The position numbers were made by a program, and so were the translations under genes. Below the pieces are notes generated by a model that was given only the letters and a program-made list of their open reading frames with translations, did not search any database and had not been told where the DNA came from. A stretch of 8,795 bases of DNA from an uncultured Clostridia bacterium (GTDB lineage Bacteria; Bacillota; Clostridia; Christensenellales; Borkfalkiaceae), in assembly GCA_947629875.1 (NCBI GenBank), contig CANRFK010000052.1, positions 1-8,795 of the forward strand, read 5' to 3'. Position 1 is the stretch's first letter. Each line of letters begins with the position of its first letter. Below, in pieces: positions 1-6,098 of this stretch.

Positions 1-6
1 GAAGGG

Positions 7-25
7 GTCACGGCGTGGCCGTGAC
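7..25. repeat. Short perfect hairpin (8-bp stem)
   Basis: Positions 7-14 (gtcacggc) and 18-25 (gccgtgac) are perfect reverse complements around a gtg loop. The hairpin is followed by cggatgaggtg, which resembles the hairpin-plus-TCGGTATGAG arrangement seen in the repeats at 4749, 5095, 5223 and 8173. It is probably the edge of another copy of that repeat class. It has no T-run, so it is not a convincing terminator. Confidence 0.5.
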
Positions 26-106
26 GGATGAGGTGTACATAATTGCCCCACCTTATCCCCTTCGGCTCCCCTCTCGGCCGCTCCCCTCGGCTGCCCCTCT
101 TCTCTT

Positions 107-144
107 GCTCCCCCTCCCCGCGGCTTTGCCGCGGGGAGGGGAGC
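107..144. repeat. GC-rich hairpin in pyrimidine-rich intergenic DNA
   Basis: A 14-bp perfect stem (111-124 with 128-141) closes on a ttt loop. It extends by three more pairs (107-109 with 142-144) past one bulged C. A second small hairpin follows (gagaggg at 150-156, ccctctc at 161-167). The stretch from about 50 to 120 is strongly pyrimidine-rich on the plus strand. No T-run follows, so this looks like an intergenic palindromic repeat rather than a terminator. No gene is supported in 1-196. Confidence 0.55.
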
Positions 145-196
145 GCAGGGAGAGGGCACGCCCTCTCGCCAAATTTGCAAAACTCCGTCCATGCGC

Positions 197-225
197 TTGA
201 CTTTCTCCACGCAAAACGTTACAAT
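197..225 (+). promoter_or_regulatory. Sigma-A type promoter of glyS
   Basis: TTGACT (197-202) and TACAAT (220-225) are separated by exactly 17 bases, a near-consensus housekeeping promoter. Transcription should start near 232, leaving a leader of only about 20 nt before the glyS start codon. That leader has no room for a T-box riboswitch. The promoter probably also drives the restriction-modification genes downstream of glyS, because no other promoter is obvious before them. Confidence 0.8.
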
Positions 226-251
226 ATTTCGGAACAACAGCGAGGTGAACT

Positions 252-1622
252 ATGGCAGAAGTTACGATGGAAAAGCTCGTTGCGCTATGCAAGGCGCGCG
301 GCATCATCTTCCCCGGCAGCGAAATTTACGGCGGCATGGGCAACACGTGGGACTACGGCCCCGTGGGCGTGGAGATCAAAAACAACATTAAAAGGGCTTG
401 GTGGAAGCGGTTCGTGCAGGAGAGCGAAAACTCCTTCGGCGTGGACGCCGCCATCCTCATGAACTCCCGCGTGTGGGAGGCGAGCGGGCACACGACGTCC
501 TTCTCCGATCCCAAGATGGACTGCAAAAAGTGCAAGACGCGCCACCGCGCCGACAACCTCATCGAGGCGCATAGCAAGGGCAAGGTCAACCCCGACCTCA
601 TGTCCAACGAGGAGATGGAGGCGTACATCCGGGAGCACGAAGTGCACTGCCCCGTGTGCGGCGGGTTCGACTGGACGCCCATCCGCACCTTCAATCTGAT
701 GTTTGAAACCAGCCGCGGCGTCACCGACGAGAGCCAGAACAAAATTTATCTCCGTCCCGAGACGGCGCAGGGCGAATTTGTCAACTTCGGCAACGTGCAG
801 AGAACGACGCGCGCCAAAGTGCCCTTCGGCATCGCGCAGATCGGCAAGGCGTTCCGCAATGAAATTACCCCCGGCAACTTCATCTTCCGCACCATTGAAT
901 TTGAACAGATGGAGCACCAGTGGTTCTGCAAACAGGGCACCGACGGGCAGTACTACGCCGAATTCAAAGAGAAGGCCATGCGGTTCTTGCTCGATTTGGG
1001 CTTCAAGCCCGAGCACCTCCGCTTCCATGACCACGATAAACTCGCCCACTACGCAAAAGAGGCGTGCGACATTCAATATTTGTACCCCATGGGCTGGCAG
1101 GAGCTCAACGGCATCCACAACCGCACCGACTACGACCTCACGCGCCATCAGGAGTACTCGGGCAAGTCGATGCTGTACGTCGACCCGATGAGCGGCGAAA
1201 AGTACATTCCGTATGTCATCGAGTACTCGATCGGCGCGGATCGGCTGATGCTCGCCGTGCTCTCCGAGGCATACGAGGAGGAGACCCTCGCGGGCGGCGA
1301 AACGCGCAGCGTTTTGCACTTTCACCCCGCGATCGCGGCGTACAAGGCGGCCGTTTTGCCCCTGCAAAAGAATTTGGCGGAGCCCGCAAAGGAACTCCTC
1401 AAAAAACTCAAAAAGCAGTTCTCGGTCACCTACGACGAGGCGGGTTCCATCGGCAAACGCTACCGCCGTCAGGATGAGATCGGCACGCCGTACTGCATCA
1501 CCATCGATTTCGATACGCTGGAAAACGGCACCGTGACCGTTCGCGACCGCGACACCATGGAGCAGATCCGCCTGCACGCCGACGAAGTCGCCGCCTACCT
1601 CGCGGAAAAGTGCGCGTTCTGA
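252..1622 (+). CDS. glyS: Glycine--tRNA ligase, homodimeric class II type
   Basis: This cytoplasmic enzyme charges tRNA-Gly with glycine using ATP. The 456 residues match the usual length of the single-chain (alpha2) GlyRS found in Firmicutes, archaea and eukaryotes, not the alpha2beta2 glyQ/glyS type. Visible elements in order are WEASGH (75-80), two Cys pairs likely to bind zinc (C91/C94 and C133/C136), RPETAQG (168-174), class II motif 2 around FRNEI (201-205) with a downstream Arg-Thr-Ile-Glu-Phe-Glu, motif 3 IGADRLMLA (327-335), and a C-terminal anticodon-binding domain (about 355-452) with GKRYRRQDEIGTP. The start at 252 follows GAGGTG (242-247) at 4-nt spacing. Codon use is GC-rich like the host. 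Its stop is 30 nt from the methyltransferase start with no terminator between, so the three genes probably share a transcript. Confidence 0.97.
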   Translation: MAEVTMEKLVALCKARGIIFPGSEIYGGMGNTWDYGPVGVEIKNNIKRAWWKRFVQESENSFGVDAAILMNSRVWEASGHTTSFSDPKMDCKKCKTRHRADNLIEAHSKGKVNPDLMSNEEMEAYIREHEVHCPVCGGFDWTPIRTFNLMFETSRGVTDESQNKIYLRPETAQGEFVNFGNVQRTTRAKVPFGIAQIGKAFRNEITPGNFIFRTIEFEQMEHQWFCKQGTDGQYYAEFKEKAMRFLLDLGFKPEHLRFHDHDKLAHYAKEACDIQYLYPMGWQELNGIHNRTDYDLTRHQEYSGKSMLYVDPMSGEKYIPYVIEYSIGADRLMLAVLSEAYEEETLAGGETRSVLHFHPAIAAYKAAVLPLQKNLAEPAKELLKKLKKQFSVTYDEAGSIGKRYRRQDEIGTPYCITIDFDTLENGTVTVRDRDTMEQIRLHADEVAAYLAEKCAF

Positions 1623-1652
1623 GAATGACACAGACAAAGCGCGGAGATTGCG

Positions 1653-2765
1653 ATGAGAAATCAAATTATTTGTGGTGATACACTTGAAGAAATGAAGAAG
1701 TTACCAGACGAATCGGTTGATTTAATTTTTGCCGATCCGCCATATTGGATGCGCGTCGAGGGAGTATTAAAACGCGTCAACGGTAACGACTATGATGGTT
1801 GCGATGACGCATGGGACAATCAATTCACGAGTCTTGAAGATTACGAGAAATTTACATTTGCGTGGTTGACAGAGTGTAAACGCCTGTTAAAAAAGGACGG
1901 TTCCCTTTGGGTGATCGGCGGCATGCAATGTATCTATTTGATTGGTTACGCCTTGCAAAAGTTGGGTTTTTGGTTTATCAATGACGTGGTATGGTCTAAA
2001 CGTAATCCAACGCCGAATTTTAAGGGCACAAGACTGAATAATGCCCACGAGACTTTAATTTGGGCGGTCAAAAACAAAACAGCGCGCTTTCACTTTAATT
2101 ATAAAACCGCAAAAGAACTCAATACCGATACTGTTTCTTTTAGCGATTTTTCCGATGGGGTGCGGAAGCAACTCGGCTCGGTTTGGCGCTTATCTGTCTG
2201 TCAGGGTGAAGAACGGTTGAAAGACGATAGCGGCAATAAATTGCATTCCGCACAAAAGCCCGAAGAATTGTTATACCGCATTATCGCAATCAATAGTCAA
2301 ATAGGCGATCTCGTGTTTGATCCATTCGGCGGCTCAATGACAACTGCCGCAGTAGCGAAACGCTTGGGGCGGGATTATTTATGTATTGAAATGAACCCCG
2401 TCTATTGCAAATACGGACAAGCCCGTGTCGCCGCCGTTCAACCCGAAAATACGAAGATCGCACGAGCGGATTTTGACCAAAAGCCTCCCCGTGTAACATT
2501 CAACGAAATGATTGAGGCGGGCTATTTTCGAGAAGGAGAGCCTCTCTATTATCATCATACGCCCTATCTATACCTCACGGCGGAAGGAAAGGGAATTAAA
2601 GCAGACGGGTCTGTTACCGATATTCATTCTGCAATCGGCAAAATCAAAAAAAATGATGGAACCCGTCTCAATGGCTGGGATTTTTGGGAAGTCGTGCGCA
2701 ATGACTCCTTTGTCCCAATAAAAGAAATACGCGCAAAATACATTAAGGATAAAAAAATTGTATGA
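1653..2765 (+). CDS. HinfI-like DNA adenine-N6 methyltransferase (expected GANTC)
   Basis: This is the modification subunit of a type II restriction-modification system and should methylate adenine using S-adenosylmethionine. The order is beta-class: catalytic DPPY (28-31) precedes the SAM-binding motif DPFGGSMTT (223-231), with HSAQKPEELLYRII (198-211) just before it. Residues about 278-362 form a C-terminal extension of the RAMA type that follows M.HinfI- and CcrM-like enzymes. From memory of M.HinfI (359 aa), the match is close along nearly the whole chain, for example DLIFADPPY, WVIG, NPxPNFxGTR, NAHET and FNYKT, so GANTC is the expected target (inferred). One oddity is that the usual second glycine of the FxGxG loop is Met here. 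GGAG at 1643-1646 lies 6 nt before the ATG. Base composition is much more AT-rich than glyS, which suggests acquisition by transfer. The stop overlaps the next start by 4 nt. Confidence 0.92.
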   Translation: MRNQIICGDTLEEMKKLPDESVDLIFADPPYWMRVEGVLKRVNGNDYDGCDDAWDNQFTSLEDYEKFTFAWLTECKRLLKKDGSLWVIGGMQCIYLIGYALQKLGFWFINDVVWSKRNPTPNFKGTRLNNAHETLIWAVKNKTARFHFNYKTAKELNTDTVSFSDFSDGVRKQLGSVWRLSVCQGEERLKDDSGNKLHSAQKPEELLYRIIAINSQIGDLVFDPFGGSMTTAAVAKRLGRDYLCIEMNPVYCKYGQARVAAVQPENTKIARADFDQKPPRVTFNEMIEAGYFREGEPLYYHHTPYLYLTAEGKGIKADGSVTDIHSAIGKIKKNDGTRLNGWDFWEVVRNDSFVPIKEIRAKYIKDKKIV

Positions 2766-3559
2766 ATGAAATCGTCGAAATTTTAACACAGTCCATCAGC
2801 AAATTAATTGCCAACTCCACCTCTGCCCAAAAAATCGCCGCTTTGAAGAAAAAGCACGACGCAAAACTGCACTTCATTCCCTATAAGTATCGCTTGTTCG
2901 GTGGGTTATTGCAATCCATGAACATTCAATTCGGCAATTTCCTCGAGCGAGTCGTTAATGAAGTGCTTCGCAGAAATCCGGAGAACGAGGTTATCGAAAA
3001 ATATTCTGGCAAAAAGAATATGAAATTCCATATAAGCCGAACTTCCGAAGCGCAAATCGACGATTACATAGCACGGTGTCAATCGGAAAATTATAGCGAA
3101 GCAGCCCATATTGATGAATATAACAAACTGTTGCGCCAAATCTATATCAATGAAACTAGCGCAAGCGAAGAGGTCGTTGATTATACTCATGACGTCGATG
3201 TGTTGTTCCGTAATAAGCGTGAAAATATTTATTATTACGTAGAATTAAAATACAACGACGACCACGACACCGGCAAATTTGTGGACATCAATCGAAAAAT
3301 ATTGAAAACATATGCTTATTTGCAACGTGAACTTGGAAAGGGCGCGAAATTGATCCCTTTACTCTATTATTTCAATAACAAAAAAATGAAAGGGAATATT
3401 TTCCTCCCCGAGACTTGCGCCATTTATCGCGGAAAGAAATTCTTTGATGCTTTTGCAACGATAAGCTACAATGAGTTGGACGCGTGCATGAAAAATATAA
3501 GTGAAAATGAAGAAACCAAAAAAATATTCGACGATTTATATCACAAAGTGGTTGGTTAA
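2762..3559 (+). CDS. Probable type II restriction endonuclease, HinfI/TdeIII-like, PD-(D/E)XK
   Basis: This is the likely restriction partner of the upstream methyltransferase, cutting unmethylated DNA at the same site. The best active-site candidate is a PD-(D/E)XK core: D146 in HDVDVLF, followed 15 and 17 residues later by E161 and K163 in YYVELKYNDDHDTGK. An earlier helix carries E62 in QFGNFLERVV, a common companion of this fold. At 265 aa it is close to R.HinfI (262 aa, from memory), and the gene order, methyltransferase then endonuclease on one strand, also matches HinfI. The assignment rests on context and the motif, not on a full remembered alignment. ATG (2762-2764) lies inside the methyltransferase end (gtATGA), which suggests translational coupling. 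There is no strong separate Shine-Dalgarno sequence and no controller-protein gene. Composition is AT-rich, like its partner. Confidence 0.82.
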   Translation: MNEIVEILTQSISKLIANSTSAQKIAALKKKHDAKLHFIPYKYRLFGGLLQSMNIQFGNFLERVVNEVLRRNPENEVIEKYSGKKNMKFHISRTSEAQIDDYIARCQSENYSEAAHIDEYNKLLRQIYINETSASEEVVDYTHDVDVLFRNKRENIYYYVELKYNDDHDTGKFVDINRKILKTYAYLQRELGKGAKLIPLLYYFNNKKMKGNIFLPETCAIYRGKKFFDAFATISYNELDACMKNISENEETKKIFDDLYHKVVG

Positions 3560-3607
3560 TCGAAAATCGTCTCACCGCCAAGAAGATTGTAATGTGAAAA
3601 TAGCAAC

Positions 3608-3645
3608 GCCGCCCGAGGCGCATGCCTCGGGCGGCTCTTTTTCTT
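3608..3645 (+). terminator. Rho-independent terminator after the glyS-RM operon
   Basis: A perfect 12-bp GC-rich stem (3608-3619 with 3624-3635) closes on a gcat loop and is followed by tctttttctt. It ends the plus-strand transcript 49 nt after the endonuclease stop. Its GC-rich stem is unlike the AT-rich restriction genes and like the host, so it may have been the original glyS terminator (inference). On the minus strand the stem is followed by a poorer T tract, so any effect on the facing hydrolase gene would be weaker. Confidence 0.88.
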
Positions 3646-3673
3646 AAAATCGCACAGCGTTTGCTTGATTTTC

Positions 3674-4228
3674 TCAAATTCCCCAGCGGGAGAGAAGGTC
3701 GTCCACCTTGATAAGTTCGGCGCCGTAGGTATCGTGCAGGTATTTGATGCCGTACTCGTAGTCCTCTTTCGTGAAACTGTCCATCGCGTCGATGGCGGCG
3801 ACGACTTCGTAGCCAAGCTGATAGGCGTCCGCCGAGGTGTGCCGCACGCACATGTGGGCGTGGAGCCCGCACACGACGACCGTCTCCACGCCGAGCTCTT
3901 TGAGAAGAAGATCGAGGTCGGTGTGGAAGAAGCCCGAATATCTGCGCTTGGGCACGATGTAGTCCTTTTCGCACGGGGCGAGTTCGGGAATGACCTCCGC
4001 GCCCTTGGTGCCCGCGATGGCGTGGTCGCCCCACAGTTTGAGTTCGTGATCGATGCCCTTGATGTGAGCATCGTTGCAGAACACGACGGGCACGCCCGCG
4101 CATCTTGCGCCCTTCACGAGTTCCGCCGTCTTGGGAACGATGGCGAGCCCTCTGTCGCATTTCAGGGCGCCCGTCACAAAGTCGTTGAGCATATCCACAA
4201 CGAGAACTGCCGTTTTGTTTTTCTCCAT
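3674..4228 (-). CDS. Isochorismatase-family cysteine hydrolase, probable nicotinamidase
   Basis: A 184-aa cytoplasmic hydrolase of the nicotinamidase/isochorismatase superfamily. If it is a nicotinamidase (PncA-like), it converts nicotinamide to nicotinate for NAD salvage. The catalytic triad is visible: D12 in VLVVDMLNDF, K94 in VPKRRYSGF and C127 in GLHAHMCVRHT. Metal-binding residues typical of nicotinamidases also fit: D53 and H55 in NDAHIKG, and H69 in WGDHAIAGTKGAE. The presence of this metal site favours nicotinamidase over isochorismatase-type members, but substrate cannot be settled from sequence. The start is well supported: GGAGG (minus strand, 4238-4242) precedes ATG by 9 nt. The gene is monocistronic, faces the restriction operon and has its own promoter. 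G+C matches the host. Confidence 0.88.
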   Translation of the reverse strand: MEKNKTAVLVVDMLNDFVTGALKCDRGLAIVPKTAELVKGARCAGVPVVFCNDAHIKGIDHELKLWGDHAIAGTKGAEVIPELAPCEKDYIVPKRRYSGFFHTDLDLLLKELGVETVVVCGLHAHMCVRHTSADAYQLGYEVVAAIDAMDSFTKEDYEYGIKYLHDTYGAELIKVDDLLSRWGI

Positions 4229-4255
4229 GGTTTTTTACCTCCGTATTTGCTCAAC

Positions 4256-4284
4256 ATTGTACGCTCTTTCCGCGGCGTTGTCAA
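4256..4284 (-). promoter_or_regulatory. Sigma-A type promoter of the nicotinamidase-like gene
   Basis: On the minus strand TTGACA (4279-4284), a perfect -35 box, is followed after exactly 17 bases by TACAAT (4256-4261). Transcription should start near 4249, giving a leader of about 20 nt that contains the GGAGG site. This is the strongest promoter visible in the window and has the same spacing and -10 box as the glyS promoter. Confidence 0.85.
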
Positions 4285-4403
4285 GTAAAATAACTTTGCT
4301 TGTTTATCGAAAAGATCCCCGCGTTTCCGCGCGGAATTTGCACCGCTTCCGAACGGGAATTTTTGCGGAATTGAATTTGCAATATTTTTGATAACATTTT
4401 CTT

Positions 4404-4477
4404 TTTCCTTCCCCGCGGGCGCGCGCAGTTCCCCCTATGGGGGAACTGCGCGCGCCCGCGGGGAAGGAAATTTTTTT
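4404..4477 (+). terminator. Perfect 32-bp inverted repeat with T-run (terminator-like, no matching gene)
   Basis: Positions 4404-4435 and 4439-4470 are perfect reverse complements around a 3-nt tat spacer. The stem is very GC-rich in the middle, and a run of seven T follows on the plus strand (4471-4477). This is the shape of a strong plus-strand terminator, but no plus-strand gene lies upstream within 800 bases; the nearest gene reads away on the minus strand. It could stop plus-strand read-through or antisense transcription into the hydrolase, or it may be a palindromic repeat insertion. The stem length is well above that of an ordinary terminator. Confidence 0.7.
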
Positions 4478-4668
4478 GCGCGCGGCGGCGTGGGATGCAA
4501 TACGGCGGAAAAGTTTCATTAAATTTTTTATGATATTTTTCATACTCCCATTGTAGCATGAAATGTTCACGTTTTGGGCGATGTATGACAAACTTTTTTC
4601 AAAAATCGGCAAAAATTTTTGCGGGAAAAGTCGGGCGGTGACAAAGGAGACGCCCCCCATCTCATTTT
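4478..4668. other. AT-rich intergenic stretch, no supported feature
   Basis: This stretch contains A- and T-runs (for example 4515-4545 and 4590-4625) and two short reading frames without ribosome binding sites. No promoter with two good boxes, RNA gene or conserved motif is recognisable. It separates the large inverted repeat from the repeat mosaic that starts at 4669. Confidence 0.5.
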
Positions 4669-4834
4669 GAGATTTCTCGACGACGGCGCCCGCGGCTGTG
4701 CCGCGGGCGCCTGCTCGAAATGACATGATTGTAGCGCGGGCTCTCGGTTCGGTATGAGGGGCGCGGGGTGGATTGGGAAATCAACCCCCACCACCGCCTG
4801 CGGCGGAGCTCCCCCAAAAGGGGGAGCCAAGGGG
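4669..4834. repeat. Composite palindromic repeat, copy A
   Basis: The first 141 bases (4669-4809) are nearly identical to 5140-5283. The unit opens with gagatttctcga, then a 12-bp hairpin (4685-4696 with 4700-4711, loop tgt), then tgctcgaaatgaca. It continues through TCGGTATGAG (4749-4758), a shared spacer with a small ccgcc/ggcgg hairpin, and ends with an 8-bp C-run/G-run hairpin (4808-4815 with 4820-4827, loop aaaa) followed by caagggg. Short frames crossing it in both copies are translation shadows of the repeat and have no ribosome binding sites. No transposase is present, so if it moves it would need help in trans. Confidence 0.85.
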
Positions 4835-5139
4835 ACGGACTGCGTTTGGGGAAGATACGCTACTTCGCCTACGGTTCGTGCCGCGCTTAGTAGACAAATC
4901 GTGCGCGCGGGGCGGTCGCTGCACTCCCGTCAGAATGACGCGTTTACCCCTGCGCGGGGCGGCATAGGGATTGCCCCACCCCCCTACCCCCCCCCTTCGG
5001 TAAAAGGCTCCACACATCATACGGTCGCCTTTTCCCGAATGCCCCAAGGAAGGCTCCCGCGGAGGGGGCAAAGACGGGGCACCCCCTGCGGGGGTCGGTA
5101 TGAGGAATGGGGCGGAAGGTTCAGCGAGATAATGAGGTA
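4835..5139. repeat. Degenerate repeat modules between copies A and B
   Basis: No gene is supported here. The stretch carries cggactgcgtt (4836-4846), also found at 8271 and 8497. A right-hand half of the hairpin module (tcagaatgacgcg, 4930-4942) is identical to the ends at 8331-8343 and 8557-8569, but its left half is missing. There is also a 6-bp hairpin (5081-5086 with 5090-5095) running into TCGGTATGAG (5095-5104). These look like eroded or partial copies of the same modules. Confidence 0.6.
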
Positions 5140-5310
5140 GAGATTTCTCGACGACGGCGCCCGCGGCTGTAGCGCCGCGGGCGCCTGCTCGAAATGACAT
5201 GATTGTAGTGCGGGCTCTCGGTTCGGTATGAGTGAGGCGGGGTGGATTGGGAAATCAACCCCCACCACCGCCTGCGGCGGAGCCGCCCCCTTCAAAGGGG
5301 GCAGCCGAGG
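5140..5310. repeat. Composite palindromic repeat, copy B
   Basis: This is the second copy of the unit at 4669. The first 144 bases (5140-5283) match copy A with a few substitutions and a 3-base longer hairpin loop (stem 5156-5167 with 5174-5185, loop tgtagc), then TCGGTATGAG (5223-5232). The last module has the same shape, a C-run/G-run hairpin (5285-5292 with 5295-5302), but its sequence differs from copy A: gccccctt/aagggggc instead of gctccccc/gggggagc. Between it and the ssb stop at 5377 lie only G-rich linkers with the repeated word aactgcgggt/aactgcgggc. Confidence 0.85.
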
Positions 5311-5376
5311 GGGCGGGTGTTCTGCCGAACTGCGGGTGGGGTGAGGGGGGCGAATGTTATTCCGCCAAACTGCGGG

Positions 5377-6057
5377 CTATTCCGCAGAGGTCTGCGCGGT
5401 GTAGAGGTCGAACTCGCCGTCCAGATCGAAGGCGTCGCCCTCGTCGAACGCCGCGAGTTTGGAGACGGAGACCTCGTATGCCGTCATGGTGACGGTCTCT
5501 TCCTCGGAAAGCCGCTTCTGGTATTCGCGGCTCTGGATGCGGCCCGAGAGGGCGAGCCTGTCCCCCACCTTGAGATTTTGCACGAAGCGCGCGTTTCTCC
5601 CCCACGCGATGCACGGAATGTAGTCCGACTTGTTGTAGGCGCGGTTGACGGCGAGGAGAAGATCGGCAATTTCCCGGTTGAAGGGCGTGGTGCGGTAGAC
5701 GGGCGGCTTGCAGACGTACCCCGAGAGCACGATGCTGTTGGGATTTTTGGAGGGCGCGGCCTCCACAATTTCGCGGACGAACACCGTGAGCATGAGCCGC
5801 GACCTTCCCCCCTCCAACTTGTTGTAACTGCGGAACTGCCCCAAGGCGCACAGCGTACTGCCCACTTTGAGATCGTGCCCCTTGATGAGCCGTTCGGAGA
5901 CAGTGACGGGCAGGACGTCCGCCTGCCCCGAGAGACGCAGGACTTGCACGTAAAATTCGTAGAAGCCCTCGCCGTACACTTCATGGGAAAAGGCCGCCTC
6001 GGAGACGATCTCCCCCATCAGAAAGACCCTGTTGTTTTTTTCCGTATTGTAGTCCAT
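5377..6057 (-). CDS. Single-stranded DNA-binding protein-like, two OB folds
   Basis: A 226-aa protein that appears to contain two OB-fold units. Residues about 107-200 look like an SSB domain (SIVLSGYVCKPPVYRTTP, then DYIPCIAWGRNARFV and VGDRLALSGRIQSREY). Residues about 8-98 have the same architecture (RVFLMGEIVSE, then VLPVTVSERLI and VGSTLCALGQFRSY). The tail (205-226) is acidic, but the chain ends in QTSAE without the DDDIPF-type tip that recruits partner proteins in canonical SSB. The expected role is binding single-stranded DNA in replication or repair. The start at 6057 is chosen because GGAGG lies 5 nt upstream on the minus strand; the open frame extends further but overlaps the upstream gene and has unrelated composition. 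It begins 41 nt after the deacetylase stop, so the two are probably co-transcribed. No clear terminator follows. Confidence 0.8.
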   Translation of the reverse strand: MDYNTEKNNRVFLMGEIVSEAAFSHEVYGEGFYEFYVQVLRLSGQADVLPVTVSERLIKGHDLKVGSTLCALGQFRSYNKLEGGRSRLMLTVFVREIVEAAPSKNPNSIVLSGYVCKPPVYRTTPFNREIADLLLAVNRAYNKSDYIPCIAWGRNARFVQNLKVGDRLALSGRIQSREYQKRLSEEETVTMTAYEVSVSKLAAFDEGDAFDLDGEFDLYTAQTSAE

Positions 6058-6098
6058 AATAACCTCCGTGTGTTTCATTGCGTGATTTTGATTTGATG

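Noticed and set aside
1..251. T-box or other riboswitch upstream of glyS
   Set aside because: The promoter at 197-225 leaves only about 20 nt of leader, and I see no T-box consensus (TGGNACCGCG-type) upstream.
285..1664. Long minus-strand reading frame (459 aa) opposite glyS
   Set aside because: It is antisense to an unmistakable glycyl-tRNA synthetase, has no recognisable domain or ribosome binding site, and such frames are expected opposite GC-rich genes.
4567..5295. Several short frames on both strands, two sharing similar peptides beginning MSFRAGARG
   Set aside because: The similarity comes from the duplicated repeat units, not from a gene family; none has a ribosome binding site, and the palindromes give similar frames on both strands.
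4668..5310. CRISPR array or phage attachment sites
   Set aside because: There are no regularly spaced identical short repeats with unique spacers, and no integrase or cas gene is nearby; the repeats are modular palindromes.
5242..6096. Plus-strand frame of 284 aa opposite the SSB-like gene
   Set aside because: It starts in repeat B and then mirrors the SSB-like gene; it has no start signal and no family resemblance.
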